Origin: a virus
Direction: 5' to 3' (one strand)
DNA: 43,293 nucleotides
Virus record (IMG/VR): IMGVR_UViG_3300031673_000132
Span: 1-43,293 of that record
Part shown: positions 6,871 to 13,993 of the stretch, one piece after another
How positions within the stretch are numbered: position 1 is the first letter of the stretch
Layout: every line of letters begins with the position of its first letter
Notes under the pieces: model-generated
Database searches by the model: none
What the model saw: only the letters and a program-made list of their open reading frames with translations
What the model was told of the DNA's origin: nothing
Program-made: the position numbers and the translations under genes

Positions 6871-7018
6871 TTTTCAATTCCTTTTGTTTAATAATGTCTT
6901 CTGCCCGATTGATAAGATTGTCAATATGGTTGATTTCTGTATCAAATCCCCAAACCATACCCTCATCATCTACACTTGCAGTAAGTTCAATTATTTTTCG
7001 TATTGTTTCTTTGTCCAT
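6845..7018 (-). CDS. Hypothetical small protein (57 aa)
   Basis: Reading frame from ATG 7018 to TAA 6845, embedded in the operon and overlapping both neighbours (32 bases upstream, 26 downstream). The product is a charged helical protein (MDKETIRKIIELTASVDDEG at the N-terminus, then a second helix). It fills what would otherwise be a gap of more than 100 bases and looks like a typical small early gene. Function unknown. Confidence 0.5.
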   Translation of the reverse strand: MDKETIRKIIELTASVDDEGMVWGFDTEINHIDNLINRAEDIIKQKELKNGKTKAAS

Positions 7019-7352
7019 TTTTCAATTCCTCGTTTTGCAATATCGCCATAAAATCATTCAGTTCAAGACAAACATAATCTCGCTCATTATTGCGGGAGAA
7101 AATCAACAGGCCGACCTTACTGCCCGCCTGCCACATTGTTTGCCTGAGGCACGCCCAAATATTCAGCCTTTCCTGCTTTTTGCACTCAATAACAAATCGC
7201 TCAAGCGGGCCGGACAAGTTCCTCAAGTCACCCTTGATATCAAGGCCACCGGAGTTGGGAACTCGCCTGACATTGCAGTCGAAAGCCTTGGATAGCTTCT
7301 TGGCAATCTCCCTTTCGTAGCCCTTACCTTTTCTCTGTGCCGAACTTGGCAT
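6987..7352 (-). CDS. Holliday-junction-resolvase-like PD-(D/E)XK nuclease (121 aa)
   Basis: The order KGYEREIAKKL (catalytic Glu, about residues 10-20), NSGGLDIKGDL (Asp, about 33-43) and FVIECKKQE (E-x-K, about 53-61) is the active-site pattern of archaeal Hjc-like and related phage resolvases. Length is right for a minimal resolvase. Such enzymes cut branched recombination or replication intermediates before packaging. A VRR-type nuclease is the alternative. Neighbouring genes give no further specificity. Confidence 0.7.
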   Translation of the reverse strand: MPSSAQRKGKGYEREIAKKLSKAFDCNVRRVPNSGGLDIKGDLRNLSGPLERFVIECKKQERLNIWACLRQTMWQAGSKVGLLIFSRNNERDYVCLELNDFMAILQNEELKNGQRNNTKNN

Positions 7353-7548
7353 TCCTCTTCCTTTTCAGTTCTTTTTTCGTTTCTCGTAGCTCTTTAAGCC
7401 ACCTCTCCAATTCTGTTTCAGGAAGCTGCTCAAGGACGCTTCTCGTATAGCCGCATTCACAAAATCCGTATACAGTCAGAAGCTCGTTTATTATTTCGTC
7501 CTTTGTCATCTTGTCTTCAAATGGCGATGGACATTCGGGGGGTATCAT
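7324..7548 (-). CDS. Hypothetical small protein (74 aa)
   Basis: Charged helical protein with a CxC pair (GFCECGYTRSVLEQLPETEL) and a basic tail rich in K and R. ATG 7548 has GGAGAATGAG upstream. It overlaps the resolvase-like gene by 29 bases. Function unknown; the helical core could be a protein-interaction hairpin. Confidence 0.55.
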   Translation of the reverse strand: MIPPECPSPFEDKMTKDEIINELLTVYGFCECGYTRSVLEQLPETELERWLKELRETKKELKRKRNAKFGTEKR

Positions 7549-7549
7549 C

Positions 7550-8116
7550 TCATTCTCCTTTCAGGGCTTGCTCTAAATTTCTTTTCGTAACATATTCACC
7601 TCTCGTTTTGCAGCATCTTTGCACTCTTCGCACCAACGCTATAATTCTTTTCAGCTTCTCGTTCTCATCTTGGAGTTGCTTAATTTGGTCTAATACAATT
7701 AGGGGGATATTACCCTTTAACCCCTCTTCTTTCAGCTTCTCAAGCTCCTCGTTCGAGGCTTGTAATTTCTCCCAAAAATTTGTTGCCCTATATGTTTCCG
7801 CTATACATTCCCGTTCAAGTTCAAAAATCCTATTCTGTAATTTTCCGTTCTCGGCTTGGAGGTCTCTGTATTCTTGTGTTGCAACATCTCTGTTTGTTTT
7901 CAAGACTTCAAGCTCGGCCTGGAGTTGCTCAATCACCTTTTGCATTTTATTGGCTGTACAACAAGTGCAAATGTAAATATCCTTGCTATCCTCATCAGGC
8001 AATAACCAATTTCCACATTTCTCACACCGTCTGGTATGCCTTGCAAGTTCGGCTTGGAGGTCATCAATTCTCCTACTTAATGCCGATTCTCTCGATGGCT
8101 TTGGCGGTCGATTCAT
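7550..8116 (-). CDS. Coiled-coil protein with N-terminal zinc knuckle (188 aa)
   Basis: Residues about 30-55 contain CEKCGN and YICTCC, a four-cysteine zinc ribbon. Two long coiled coils follow (QLQAELEVLKTNRDVATQEY and LQDENEKLKRIIALVRR), and a basic C-terminus with CCKTRGEYVTKRN ends the protein. It lies directly downstream of the replication initiator and overlaps it by four bases. A helicase-loader or scaffold role is possible from position, but no family signature is visible. Confidence 0.55.
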   Translation of the reverse strand: MNRPPKPSRESALSRRIDDLQAELARHTRRCEKCGNWLLPDEDSKDIYICTCCTANKMQKVIEQLQAELEVLKTNRDVATQEYRDLQAENGKLQNRIFELERECIAETYRATNFWEKLQASNEELEKLKEEGLKGNIPLIVLDQIKQLQDENEKLKRIIALVRRVQRCCKTRGEYVTKRNLEQALKGE

Positions 8117-8988
8117 TTTTTAGCCCTTTCTAATTGTTTTTGCATATTCACCGGCAGTTTCTTGCGGAGTTCCCGCTTCTCCTCGGCGGTTACGGGAATA
8201 ATGCCGGCTTCTTTGGCGTCATAACTCTGTCGTTTTTCGGCAATCCGAGTTTGTTTTGCCTGCGGAGTCAGGTAATCATCTTCAACAAAATTGTTCGGCA
8301 GGAAACGCCAGAATTGCTTTTCTGTGCGGTCTGTCGGCTTTGAACGACTAAAAAACTGATACAACGTCCAAGCATACGACCACTGATAATCAGAACTCAA
8401 CAGCACAAGGGCATAATTGTCTATCGTTTGGCAGAGTGTTTCGACGGGGTAGTGTTTCAGTGGCTCAATAAGCGATTGTTCGATTTCATACGACAAGTCG
8501 TTATGTGATTTCCATTTGTTGCCTTTTTGTTTTTTTGAATTCCAATGAGCAAATACAATAGTAGTTGTCTTATCTTTACTTAACTTAACTTTACTTAACT
8601 TAACTTCTGGAGGAGTTCCTCTGGAGTTACTCTGGAGTTGCTCTGGAGTTGGTGCTGGTATGACAGAAATAGCCTCTCTTGATTTGTCAATTTTGTTGAA
8701 ATCTTCAAATCTGGTATATTGTAAATATTGTTTGCCTTTGATGTTATACAGAATCAACAATTTGACATCGTGTAACTCCTGTAGGGATTTAGATATGCCT
8801 CGGATGGTTTGGTTCTTAATATATGGGCAAATAGTACCCTTAATGATAATTGGCTCCGCCTCTATTCGTCCTTCGCAGTCTAAATGAGGAAACATCATAA
8901 AATATAAAACTCTTGCCTTGTCGCTTTTAACGGCAGCAAATTTATCGCTGTAACTAATTCTCTTTTTTAACATTCGTCCTTCAGCCAT
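8113..8988 (-). CDS. Replication initiator / replisome-organiser-like protein (291 aa)
   Basis: The N-terminal domain (about 1-110) looks like the winged-helix module of phage replisome-organiser proteins: KKRISYSDKFAAVKSDKARV, then FPHLDCEGRIEAEP, then QYTRFEDFNKID. A proline/serine/lysine-rich linker (about 110-145) follows, then a helical C-terminal domain with tryptophans. This two-domain plan is that of lambda O-like and DnaD-like initiators. The linker is encoded by tandem repeats at 8575-8650 that look like iterons, so the origin may lie inside the gene as in lambda. No helicase or primase is encoded, so host factors would be recruited. Confidence 0.65.
   Translation of the reverse strand: MAEGRMLKKRISYSDKFAAVKSDKARVLYFMMFPHLDCEGRIEAEPIIIKGTICPYIKNQTIRGISKSLQELHDVKLLILYNIKGKQYLQYTRFEDFNKIDKSREAISVIPAPTPEQLQSNSRGTPPEVKLSKVKLSKDKTTTIVFAHWNSKKQKGNKWKSHNDLSYEIEQSLIEPLKHYPVETLCQTIDNYALVLLSSDYQWSYAWTLYQFFSRSKPTDRTEKQFWRFLPNNFVEDDYLTPQAKQTRIAEKRQSYDAKEAGIIPVTAEEKRELRKKLPVNMQKQLERAKK
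8575..8651. repeat. Candidate replication origin: iteron-like repeats in the initiator gene
   Basis: Two abutting 15-bp copies of TTTACTTAACTTAAC (8575-8589, 8590-8604) are followed by three copies of CTCTGGAGTT at 8619, 8630 and 8641, exactly 11 bases apart, with a degenerate fourth before them. An 11-bp period does not preserve the reading frame but does match one DNA turn, which suggests selection on the DNA. The AT-rich 15-mers would serve as an unwinding element. Origin function is inferred from the analogy with lambda O. Confidence 0.5.
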
Positions 8989-8995
8989 TTACTTG

Positions 8996-9027
8996 TCCTC
9001 AAACAGTCCCATCTGGCCTTGCTTTTG
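8996..9027 (-). pseudogene. 3'-end remnant of a second methyltransferase gene
   Basis: A 32-base stretch here is identical to 9431-9462, the codons for the last residues (KQGQMGLFE) of the broken methyltransferase. In this place it is read in a different frame as the end of the 49-residue ORF at 8999-9148. With the 5' remnant at 9393-9418 it marks a tandem methyltransferase copy that lost its interior. Confidence 0.65.
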
Positions 9028-9148
9028 AAATCCGCCTATCAATTATTTCTTTGATTATCTGACGCATTTGCACAGCATCTTCGCTTGGGTATGGTATTCC
9101 TAAATGTTCACATATTTTACGAGCAATCTCATTCTCTATAGATTCCAT
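8999..9148 (-). CDS. Hypothetical small protein (49 aa)
   Basis: ATG 9148 to TGA 8999. The product (MESIENEIARKICEHLGIPY at its start) is mostly helical. Its last codons use the duplicated methyltransferase 3' sequence in another frame, so the C-terminus (KARPDGTV) was gained by rearrangement. Function unknown. Confidence 0.5.
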   Translation of the reverse strand: MESIENEIARKICEHLGIPYPSEDAVQMRQIIKEIIDRRISKARPDGTV

Positions 9149-9150
9149 TT

Positions 9151-9369
9151 TTATTCATCCTTTTCATCTTTATCTAAAGTAATAATGCACTTAACTTTAT
9201 TGCTTGGCGGAGATTTCAAAAAGGCAAATTCCCATTCCAATAATACTTCTTCGACCTTGCCGTTGCGTAACTCATTTGTGGCATTTTCAATATCATCAAT
9301 AGCTTTTGTCCACTGATTGTTTCGCCATAATAATTTTGCCAAACGGTTTTTTATTTGATGTATTGACAT
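9151..9369 (-). CDS. Hypothetical small protein (72 aa)
   Basis: Soluble protein with an N-terminal helix-rich half (QIKNRLAKLLWRNNQWTKAI) and a beta-like C-terminal half ending in an acidic tail (LDKDEKDE). It lies between the two remnants of the deleted methyltransferase copy, so it may have arrived with that rearrangement. Function unknown. Confidence 0.5.
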   Translation of the reverse strand: MSIHQIKNRLAKLLWRNNQWTKAIDDIENATNELRNGKVEEVLLEWEFAFLKSPPSNKVKCIITLDKDEKDE

Positions 9370-9418
9370 TACTTACATCCTTTCTTCCGCAGATTATCTG
9401 GTTAATTGGCAGTTCCAT
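9370..9418 (-). pseudogene. 5'-end remnant of a second methyltransferase gene
   Basis: From ATG 9418 the minus strand encodes MELPINQIICG, the same 11 residues that begin the methyltransferase at 11416, with a few silent base differences. After that the similarity stops and the frame runs into unrelated sequence. The ATG overlaps the stop of the upstream methyltransferase as TAATG, as expected for two formerly coupled tandem genes. Confidence 0.65.
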
Positions 9419-11416
9419 TATTTATTGTTCTCCTCAAACAGTCCCATCTGGCCTTGCTTTTGCTCGGCTATTGTTATGCAGGTTTCTGCCTCGGCTATTC
9501 GCAATTTGGCCTGTTCTTTGATGTAGCCAGGGTTAAGTTCTACGCCTGAGTAGTTTCGTCCTAACCTTGCTGCTACGGCGGCGACAGTGCCCGACCCCAT
9601 AAAAGGGTCAAAAACAACGGCGGGTTCGGTTTCTTTAATCCCGCAGTTGCACGTCGGCCTCCAGCCGAGGGTGGTAGTATCTACTCCGGCAACAGTATTG
9701 CCGCAGGAATTTACGCCCTTGCCTTGATTGTGTCGGTCTGTTCTGTCTGCTGGACTGTATCGCTTAATCTGCTTACTGTCTACAATCCTTGCCCACTGCG
9801 CCCCGCATTTCGGGCATACTCCCTTTTGGCTTGTGGCGACCTTTATGCAGGGCTCTACTAAAGCCTCTGGAAATGTGGCGTAATGGCTTGACTTTTCGGT
9901 TTTAACTTGGTAAAATCCACATAAACAATTATCATTATTTAGGAGTTTACGATATGAAAATTTGTCAACAATGCGGAAAATCATTTGACCCAATAAACGA
10001 GCGTCCATCTCATCCGGCCAGATATTGCTCTCGAAAATGTTCCTTCCTTGCTCAGACAACCCGTGTGAAACTAACTTGCGTACAATGCGGGAAAATTTTT
10101 GAGCGGAAGGCTTACTTGAAGGATTTGTCAAAAGAGCGAGGGCCTTTTTGTGGCTTTCATTGTTACGGTCAATGGCAGAAGGAAAACACTGCCGGAGAAG
10201 CCAATCCAAATTATACTGCCCAAAGTAATAAGTACGGTGCTGCACAGTTAGTAAGAAATCGGGAGGCGGTACTTGAACGAGATAATTATCGCTGCGTAAA
10301 ATGCGGCTCAACTTTTCGCCTTCACGTTCATCATCGTCAAGAATGGCAAAAAGGTCAAACAGACCCCCATGTGCTGGACAATTTGGAGACATTATGTGCA
10401 TCATGCCATCGGAAAGCTCATCCTTTGAAACACGCTCCAGATGGTAAGTTTCTGAATAGGTAGAATAGACCTGAGGATTTATTACCCAGACATCACGAAG
10501 ATTGCGACCGGAAGGATTGTTTTTCTCTGGGCAATATTGAGTAAAATTTTTGTGTCCGATTCCTGCCGCTTCGATTGGTGGGCTTAATTTTAAACCTCTG
10601 TCGTGGGTGTTTTCTGAAACAGCTTCTCTCACCGCCTCCATATCACAAAAATAATTCCGGCTTTTGGTGAGTATAAACAGATACTCGTGTGCTCTTGTCG
10701 GCCTCCAGCTTCCTTTTCTAAGGACAAGGCCGCCGTTGGGCTCACACTTTGGACAGCCGGGGCAGGGCTGCCAGAGGGCGGAAGGAATGTTAATGTCTGC
10801 TCTAATTGCTTCTTTTTCGTTTTTGCGGTTTGGCATAAGATTTACTTGATTTCCCCTTGCTTTTCTTTTTAATGATTTTACTTTTATCTTATGCCTCTCC
10901 CACCGCCAGCCGTTAAGACTTTCGGGCATAGTCGAGCCGGAATATTTCTCGCAGAAACTCAAGGCTTTAGCCCAGATAGTATCGGAGCGCAAGTACCATC
11001 CATCAGCCTGTAGAGCAAGGGCAAGCCGCCACGCAAGGCCGATAAGGTCGCCAGGTTTTAAGCCTTTTACATTCGGGCCTGAGCAATTTGGGTATCTTTC
11101 ATCAACTTGTTGAAATCCTGAATTTTTGCCCCCAGCCCAACCACCATCTCGTCCCGCATTGTATTTATCTCCGTAATTGAGAAACAGCACGGCATCGTCC
11201 CGCATTATCCGCCGGACTTCACGAAAGCCGATAACTAACTTTTCGATATGTTCTTCCGGTGTCTTTTCCAATCCTAACTGTCCTTCAACGCCATAGTTTC
11301 GCTGTCCCCAGTCAGTACGGCGGGCTTGTTATGCACGTATGCACTAAGCCCGCCGGAAACTCCTTTAGAATTTGTATCCAATCACCACAAATTATCTGAT
11401 TAATTGGCAGTTCCAT
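9418..11416 (-). pseudogene. Beta-class DNA methyltransferase, frameshifted and interrupted by HNH gene
   Basis: From ATG 11416 the frame encodes MELPINQIICGDWIQILKEF and then motif IV TSPPY, where TGA stops it. Removing four bases at the CAGT-CAGT duplication (11309-11316) restores TSPPYWGQRNYGVEGQLGL and joins the long frame that ends at 9418. That frame has the target region, four-cysteine segments (CPGCPKC, CPKCGAQW) and motif I DPFMGSGT with GVELNP. This permuted order is that of N4-cytosine or N6-adenine beta-class enzymes. The frame is further split between NPQ and VKTEKSSHYATFP by 564 bases holding an antisense HNH gene, yet no stop interrupts it. As assembled, the gene should not make active enzyme unless frameshifting occurs. 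Confidence 0.8.
9954..10463 (+). CDS. HNH homing-type endonuclease, antisense in methyltransferase gene (169 aa)
   Basis: The only plus-strand gene inside the early region. ATG 9954 has TTAGGAG with good spacing. Residues 1-75 form two treble-clef-like cysteine clusters (CQQCGKSF, CSRKCSF, CVQCGKIF, CGFHCYG). Residues about 115-160 form the HNH nuclease: CVKCGS, LHVHHRQEW, LDNLETLCASCHRKAH. This domain order is typical of free-standing phage homing endonucleases. It sits in a 564-base insert within the methyltransferase gene on the opposite strand. No intron core is apparent, so a self-spreading insertion is the simplest reading. Confidence 0.85.
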   Translation: MKICQQCGKSFDPINERPSHPARYCSRKCSFLAQTTRVKLTCVQCGKIFERKAYLKDLSKERGPFCGFHCYGQWQKENTAGEANPNYTAQSNKYGAAQLVRNREAVLERDNYRCVKCGSTFRLHVHHRQEWQKGQTDPHVLDNLETLCASCHRKAHPLKHAPDGKFLNR

Positions 11417-11444
11417 TATTTACTGTTCTTCTCTTTGGTATGTG

Positions 11445-12089
11445 TCATCTGTTAGCCTTGAAAAATGCTCTTGCAAAACCAGCAGGAGTAATACTTCTTA
11501 ACATTTTGGTTCGTTCAGACTTGCCACCATATTTCCAAATAGGGGTTGTATATTTGCCCGACCTTTTTACCTCAGCAGGTTTTTCCCGTGGAGGCCAGAA
11601 ATTACCCCACAATAAGGTTTTTTTTGTATAGGCTTCTTTTTCTGGCTCATCTAACCATCCAGCAAAATCGCACGGATTAAAAGAAAATACTGGTGAGCCG
11701 TCTTTGGGCTGCCCTAAATCCGCTAAACGATGTGCCATAAGACGGCCCATTCTCCCAACCGGATTTTCTAAAGCCCAAAAAATCGGTGTGGTATATTCGA
11801 TTATGTCCAAACAAGCGTGTACTATGTTTATTGCTTCTTTTGTTCGGCCATCTCCATCCTTTGCTTTCCAATATTGTGCACCACTTACAGAAAAATGATG
11901 ACAAGGCGGAGCAGCTAAAACCCCATAAATCTTCGGCAGTTTCTGGACAACAACCTCGCATACATCGATTTCCGGTAACGTTACCAAGCGTACATCATAC
12001 CCTGCCTCTGCATAAGGCCGAGACCAAGCTCCCGTGCCGCCGCACAAGTCAAGTATTATTCTTTCGTTTACTGGCTTGGTTTGTTTCAT
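11445..12089 (-). CDS. DNA cytosine-5 methyltransferase-like protein (214 aa)
   Basis: Motif I LDLCGGTGAWSRPYAEAGYD (about 13-32), motif IV APPCHHFSVSG with the catalytic Pro-Cys (about 60-70), motif VI-like WALENPVG (about 107-114) and a motif X-like end SITPAGFARAFF are visible. It is shorter than bacterial C5 enzymes (about 330 residues or more), with a small target-recognition region, and ENP replaces the usual ENV. Such phage enzymes modify C or a C precursor base to evade restriction. ATG 12089 has GGCAGGGATG upstream, and a structured leader precedes it. Confidence 0.75.
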   Translation of the reverse strand: MKQTKPVNERIILDLCGGTGAWSRPYAEAGYDVRLVTLPEIDVCEVVVQKLPKIYGVLAAPPCHHFSVSGAQYWKAKDGDGRTKEAINIVHACLDIIEYTTPIFWALENPVGRMGRLMAHRLADLGQPKDGSPVFSFNPCDFAGWLDEPEKEAYTKKTLLWGNFWPPREKPAEVKRSGKYTTPIWKYGGKSERTKMLRSITPAGFARAFFKANR

Positions 12090-12124
12090 AGCATCCCTGC
12101 CGAGGGGCAGTCCGTTATTTACTT

Positions 12125-12246
12125 TTACCTAAAAAGCTGGCGGGCAGGAGGTGGTAAGTCCAGACCTTGCCGCCGTCTCAATGTATCGGCAACCCACTCC
12201 ATAATTACGTTGAAGGAGTCTGCGTTTTCACGCCGCCGCCAGCTTC
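12125..12246 (-). ncRNA. Multibranched structured RNA in front of the cytosine methyltransferase
   Basis: A perfect 10-bp outer stem (AAGCTGGCGG 12134-12143 with CCGCCAGCTT 12236-12245) encloses three hairpins: TTGCCG/CGGCAA (12167-12192), ACTCC/GGAGT (12196-12219) and GCGT/ACGC (12222-12233). Read on the minus strand the last hairpin has a GAAA tetraloop, and the outer stem is followed by a U-run, both supporting minus-strand RNA. The region is otherwise almost non-coding (a 25-codon ORF at 12125-12202 has no ribosome site). It may be a cis-regulatory leader of the methyltransferase gene or an independent RNA. Confidence 0.5.
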
Positions 12247-12409
12247 ACTTGTTAAATATTGCTCGTATAACAGCCGAGGTTACGATTGCACAAGCAACAT
12301 AAGTTAATCCTCTTTCTGTTGGGTCGTCCGCCGAAAGATTACCTAACGACCCCGCACAGCCATTTAAGAAAAAAAGAATCAAAATGATTAACAAAACAAT
12401 CCGTTTCAT
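12245..12409 (-). CDS. Small lipoprotein (54 aa)
   Basis: ATG 12409 has AAAGGAACAAAAG upstream and starts MKRIVLLIILILFFLNGCAG, a typical lipoprotein signal peptide with the LNGC lipobox (Cys 18). About 36 residues of mature protein follow, ending in a second weakly hydrophobic stretch (LTYVACAIVTSAVIRAI). A longer in-frame start at 12451 would lie in the terminator-like hairpin and is unlikely. Possible envelope or exclusion function. Confidence 0.65.
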   Translation of the reverse strand: MKRIVLLIILILFFLNGCAGSLGNLSADDPTERGLTYVACAIVTSAVIRAIFNK

Positions 12410-12425
12410 CTTTTGTTCCTTTCTC

Positions 12426-12507
12426 AAAAAAGCGGCGGGCTGTCCGGCCACGCACCGGACTGGGATTTTAACCTTTTTAGTCCTGTTTTTTTTACTTTGC
12501 CCGCCGC
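12426..12507 (-). terminator. Nested GC-rich hairpin with U-tract
   Basis: On the minus strand GCGGCGGGC (12507-12499) pairs with GCCCGCCGC (12440-12432), a 9-bp stem followed directly by six U. Inside it GTCCGG/CCGGAC (12442-12460) forms a second hairpin. This is the form of an intrinsic terminator with a decorated loop, placed after the 125-residue protein gene and before the lipoprotein gene. Partial termination or attenuation is more likely than a full stop because the operon continues. Confidence 0.6.
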
Positions 12508-12516
12508 CTTACAGAT

Positions 12517-12894
12517 TTATACAACATCAAAGTCCATCGTCATTTGTTTTTCGCCCATCGTCATCTTGCGTTCTTCGACTACATCGCCGTTGTCTTTGCG
12601 TATAATTTTCACAGTCAGTGTCGTGTAGTTGTATTCAATATCACATTCGATATTGCGATATTCGCATTTATCACGCACCAACCTTTGTTTGATTCTGATG
12701 TCGGCTTCACACTTTTCGATTTTAGCCTTAAAGTCTGCTTTCACTGATGCAAGGCCATCTTCAAGAGCTTGAGCGTCATCGAGTAGTTTGGCTAAATCAT
12801 TGGCCGCTACTGCGACTTCTTCCTCTGTTAATAGATATTTCAAGTATTCCGCCTGCTGTTTCGTTGCGATTTTGTCTTTTGTTTTTGTTTCCAT
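12517..12894 (-). CDS. Hypothetical early protein (125 aa)
   Basis: N-terminal half is a long helix or coiled coil (LTEEEVAVAANDLAKLLDDA then EDGLASVKADFKAKIEKCEA); the C-terminal half is beta-rich (IECDIEYNYTTLTVKIIRKD). Strong start: TGAAAGGAG before ATG 12894. No family recognised. It ends just before the nested hairpin. Confidence 0.6.
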   Translation of the reverse strand: METKTKDKIATKQQAEYLKYLLTEEEVAVAANDLAKLLDDAQALEDGLASVKADFKAKIEKCEADIRIKQRLVRDKCEYRNIECDIEYNYTTLTVKIIRKDNGDVVEERKMTMGEKQMTMDFDVV

Positions 12895-12906
12895 AAAAAA
12901 CTCCTT

Positions 12907-13065
12907 TCAATCCTTTCGTTTACATAATTCACAAACTTTCAATTCCTTCACTATTTCCCAGCCGATGCTTCCGCAGGGATAGGTTCTTGGCCTTGTCTTC
13001 ACGATGAACAAGTGCTGCTTTTTGCCTCGTTCAACTTGTCTGCCACATAGTTGGCATTTATACAT
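12907..13065 (-). CDS. Small zinc-ribbon protein (52 aa)
   Basis: Starts MYKCQLCGRQVERGKK and ends KVCELCKRKD, giving two CxxC pairs about 40 residues apart, with CGSIGWE between. This is a rubredoxin-knuckle-like zinc ribbon. It overlaps the preceding gene by eight bases. One of a series of such proteins. Function unknown. Confidence 0.65.
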   Translation of the reverse strand: MYKCQLCGRQVERGKKQHLFIVKTRPRTYPCGSIGWEIVKELKVCELCKRKD

Positions 13066-13405
13066 TATCAAAATCCCTCTTTATTGATTGCCAGCCGTTT
13101 AGAATTGACTGGTAGACTTTTATCCTGCTCTCAATGGCTCGTGCTTCCATTTCAGCTTGCAGGCGTTCGGCTAAATAGCGGGAACATTTGCCCTTGGCTA
13201 TGTCCTTGACGATAGTTACGGGCACTTTCGTTTCCCCGCCGAGCAGGCTTGCTATCGCCAGTTCCATTTGCTTGTCGTATTCGCCGCTTTTTGTGGAGAC
13301 AGATTTGTCCTTAACCATTTTTTCAAGCCTGACCTGCGCCTCAATAAGCCTGCTTTGGCATTTCTGTATCGCTTCGGATACATCGACTCGTTCTAACTGG
13401 GGCAT
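13058..13405 (-). CDS. Hypothetical early protein (115 aa)
   Basis: Mainly helical, basic soluble protein: an N-terminal coiled coil (AIQKCQSRLIEAQVRLEKMV), a central loop with LLGGETKVPVTIV, and a C-terminal helix pair. ATG 13405 has AAAGGATTAGAA upstream. It lies directly downstream of the SSB-like gene, which makes a replication or recombination role possible. No motif confirms this. Confidence 0.55.
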   Translation of the reverse strand: MPQLERVDVSEAIQKCQSRLIEAQVRLEKMVKDKSVSTKSGEYDKQMELAIASLLGGETKVPVTIVKDIAKGKCSRYLAERLQAEMEARAIESRIKVYQSILNGWQSIKRDFDNV

Positions 13406-13417
13406 ATTTCTAATCCT

Positions 13418-13993
13418 TTAGATTGGTGGTTCTGGTTCGTTCCCTTCGGGTTCGCCATCATCCAGATTCGGCCATTGGCCAGATTCGGGGATTTCGCCGG
13501 TGTTCAAAAAATACAAATTGTTCTTGGCGACCGTGTATTGCTGGGCAAGGTCTATATCCTTTGATACTACCAAGTCTTTGGCACAGGCCAGAGCGAAAGT
13601 AGTATTGGGAAGGTCGCCGTTCTTGGCTTGGCTCTGTGCCGGGGGCTTGTTCGGTGCGGGATGGGGGGCTTGTATCGGAGGTGTCTGTACGGGCTGGCCT
13701 TGCTGAACATTGGCATTGGAGTTCCAGAAGCCGGATAGATACACCTGGCTGTCAAAGGTGCTTACATAGCCGCTTATCTGGAATTGTAGTCGCTGACCGA
13801 CGTGCTGTTGGGTAAGTGGCTGGCCATTGCCTTGAAAAATCTTAACTTGTCTTTGTGTCTGGCCATCGTCAAGCTGTACTCGCTGAAAGGGCTTGCCGCT
13901 GGTCGCACTGAACTCTGTTTGCTTTACCTCTCGAACCGTAGCCAAAACCGAATACCGAGTTCGGCCGGGGTTGCTAATTGCTTGCTGTAACAT
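13418..13993 (-). CDS. Putative single-stranded DNA-binding protein (191 aa)
   Basis: Residues 10-90 read as an OB-fold: alternating strands RYSVLATVREVKQTEF, PFQRVQLDDG, RQVKIFQGNG, LQFQISGYVS. A proline/glutamine-rich linker follows (QQGQPVQTPPIQAPHPAPNK), then an acidic C-terminus ending DGEPEGNEPEPPI. OB-fold, flexible linker and acidic tail is the architecture of bacterial and phage SSBs, whose tail recruits partners. The terminal residues do not match the usual DDIPF. ATG 13993 follows GAAGGAG. Confidence is moderate because the fold is judged by eye. Confidence 0.5.
   Translation of the reverse strand: MLQQAISNPGRTRYSVLATVREVKQTEFSATSGKPFQRVQLDDGQTQRQVKIFQGNGQPLTQQHVGQRLQFQISGYVSTFDSQVYLSGFWNSNANVQQGQPVQTPPIQAPHPAPNKPPAQSQAKNGDLPNTTFALACAKDLVVSKDIDLAQQYTVAKNNLYFLNTGEIPESGQWPNLDDGEPEGNEPEPPI

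Noticed and set aside
8113-8988. Diversity-generating retroelement or reverse transcriptase in the window
   Set aside because: No reverse-transcriptase motif (such as YxDD) was seen in any frame, and the tail repeats are not template/variable pairs with adenine-biased changes.
12125-12202. 25-codon ORF (MEWVADTLRRRQG...) in the structured gap
   Set aside because: No Shine-Dalgarno, and the sequence is better explained by the paired stems.
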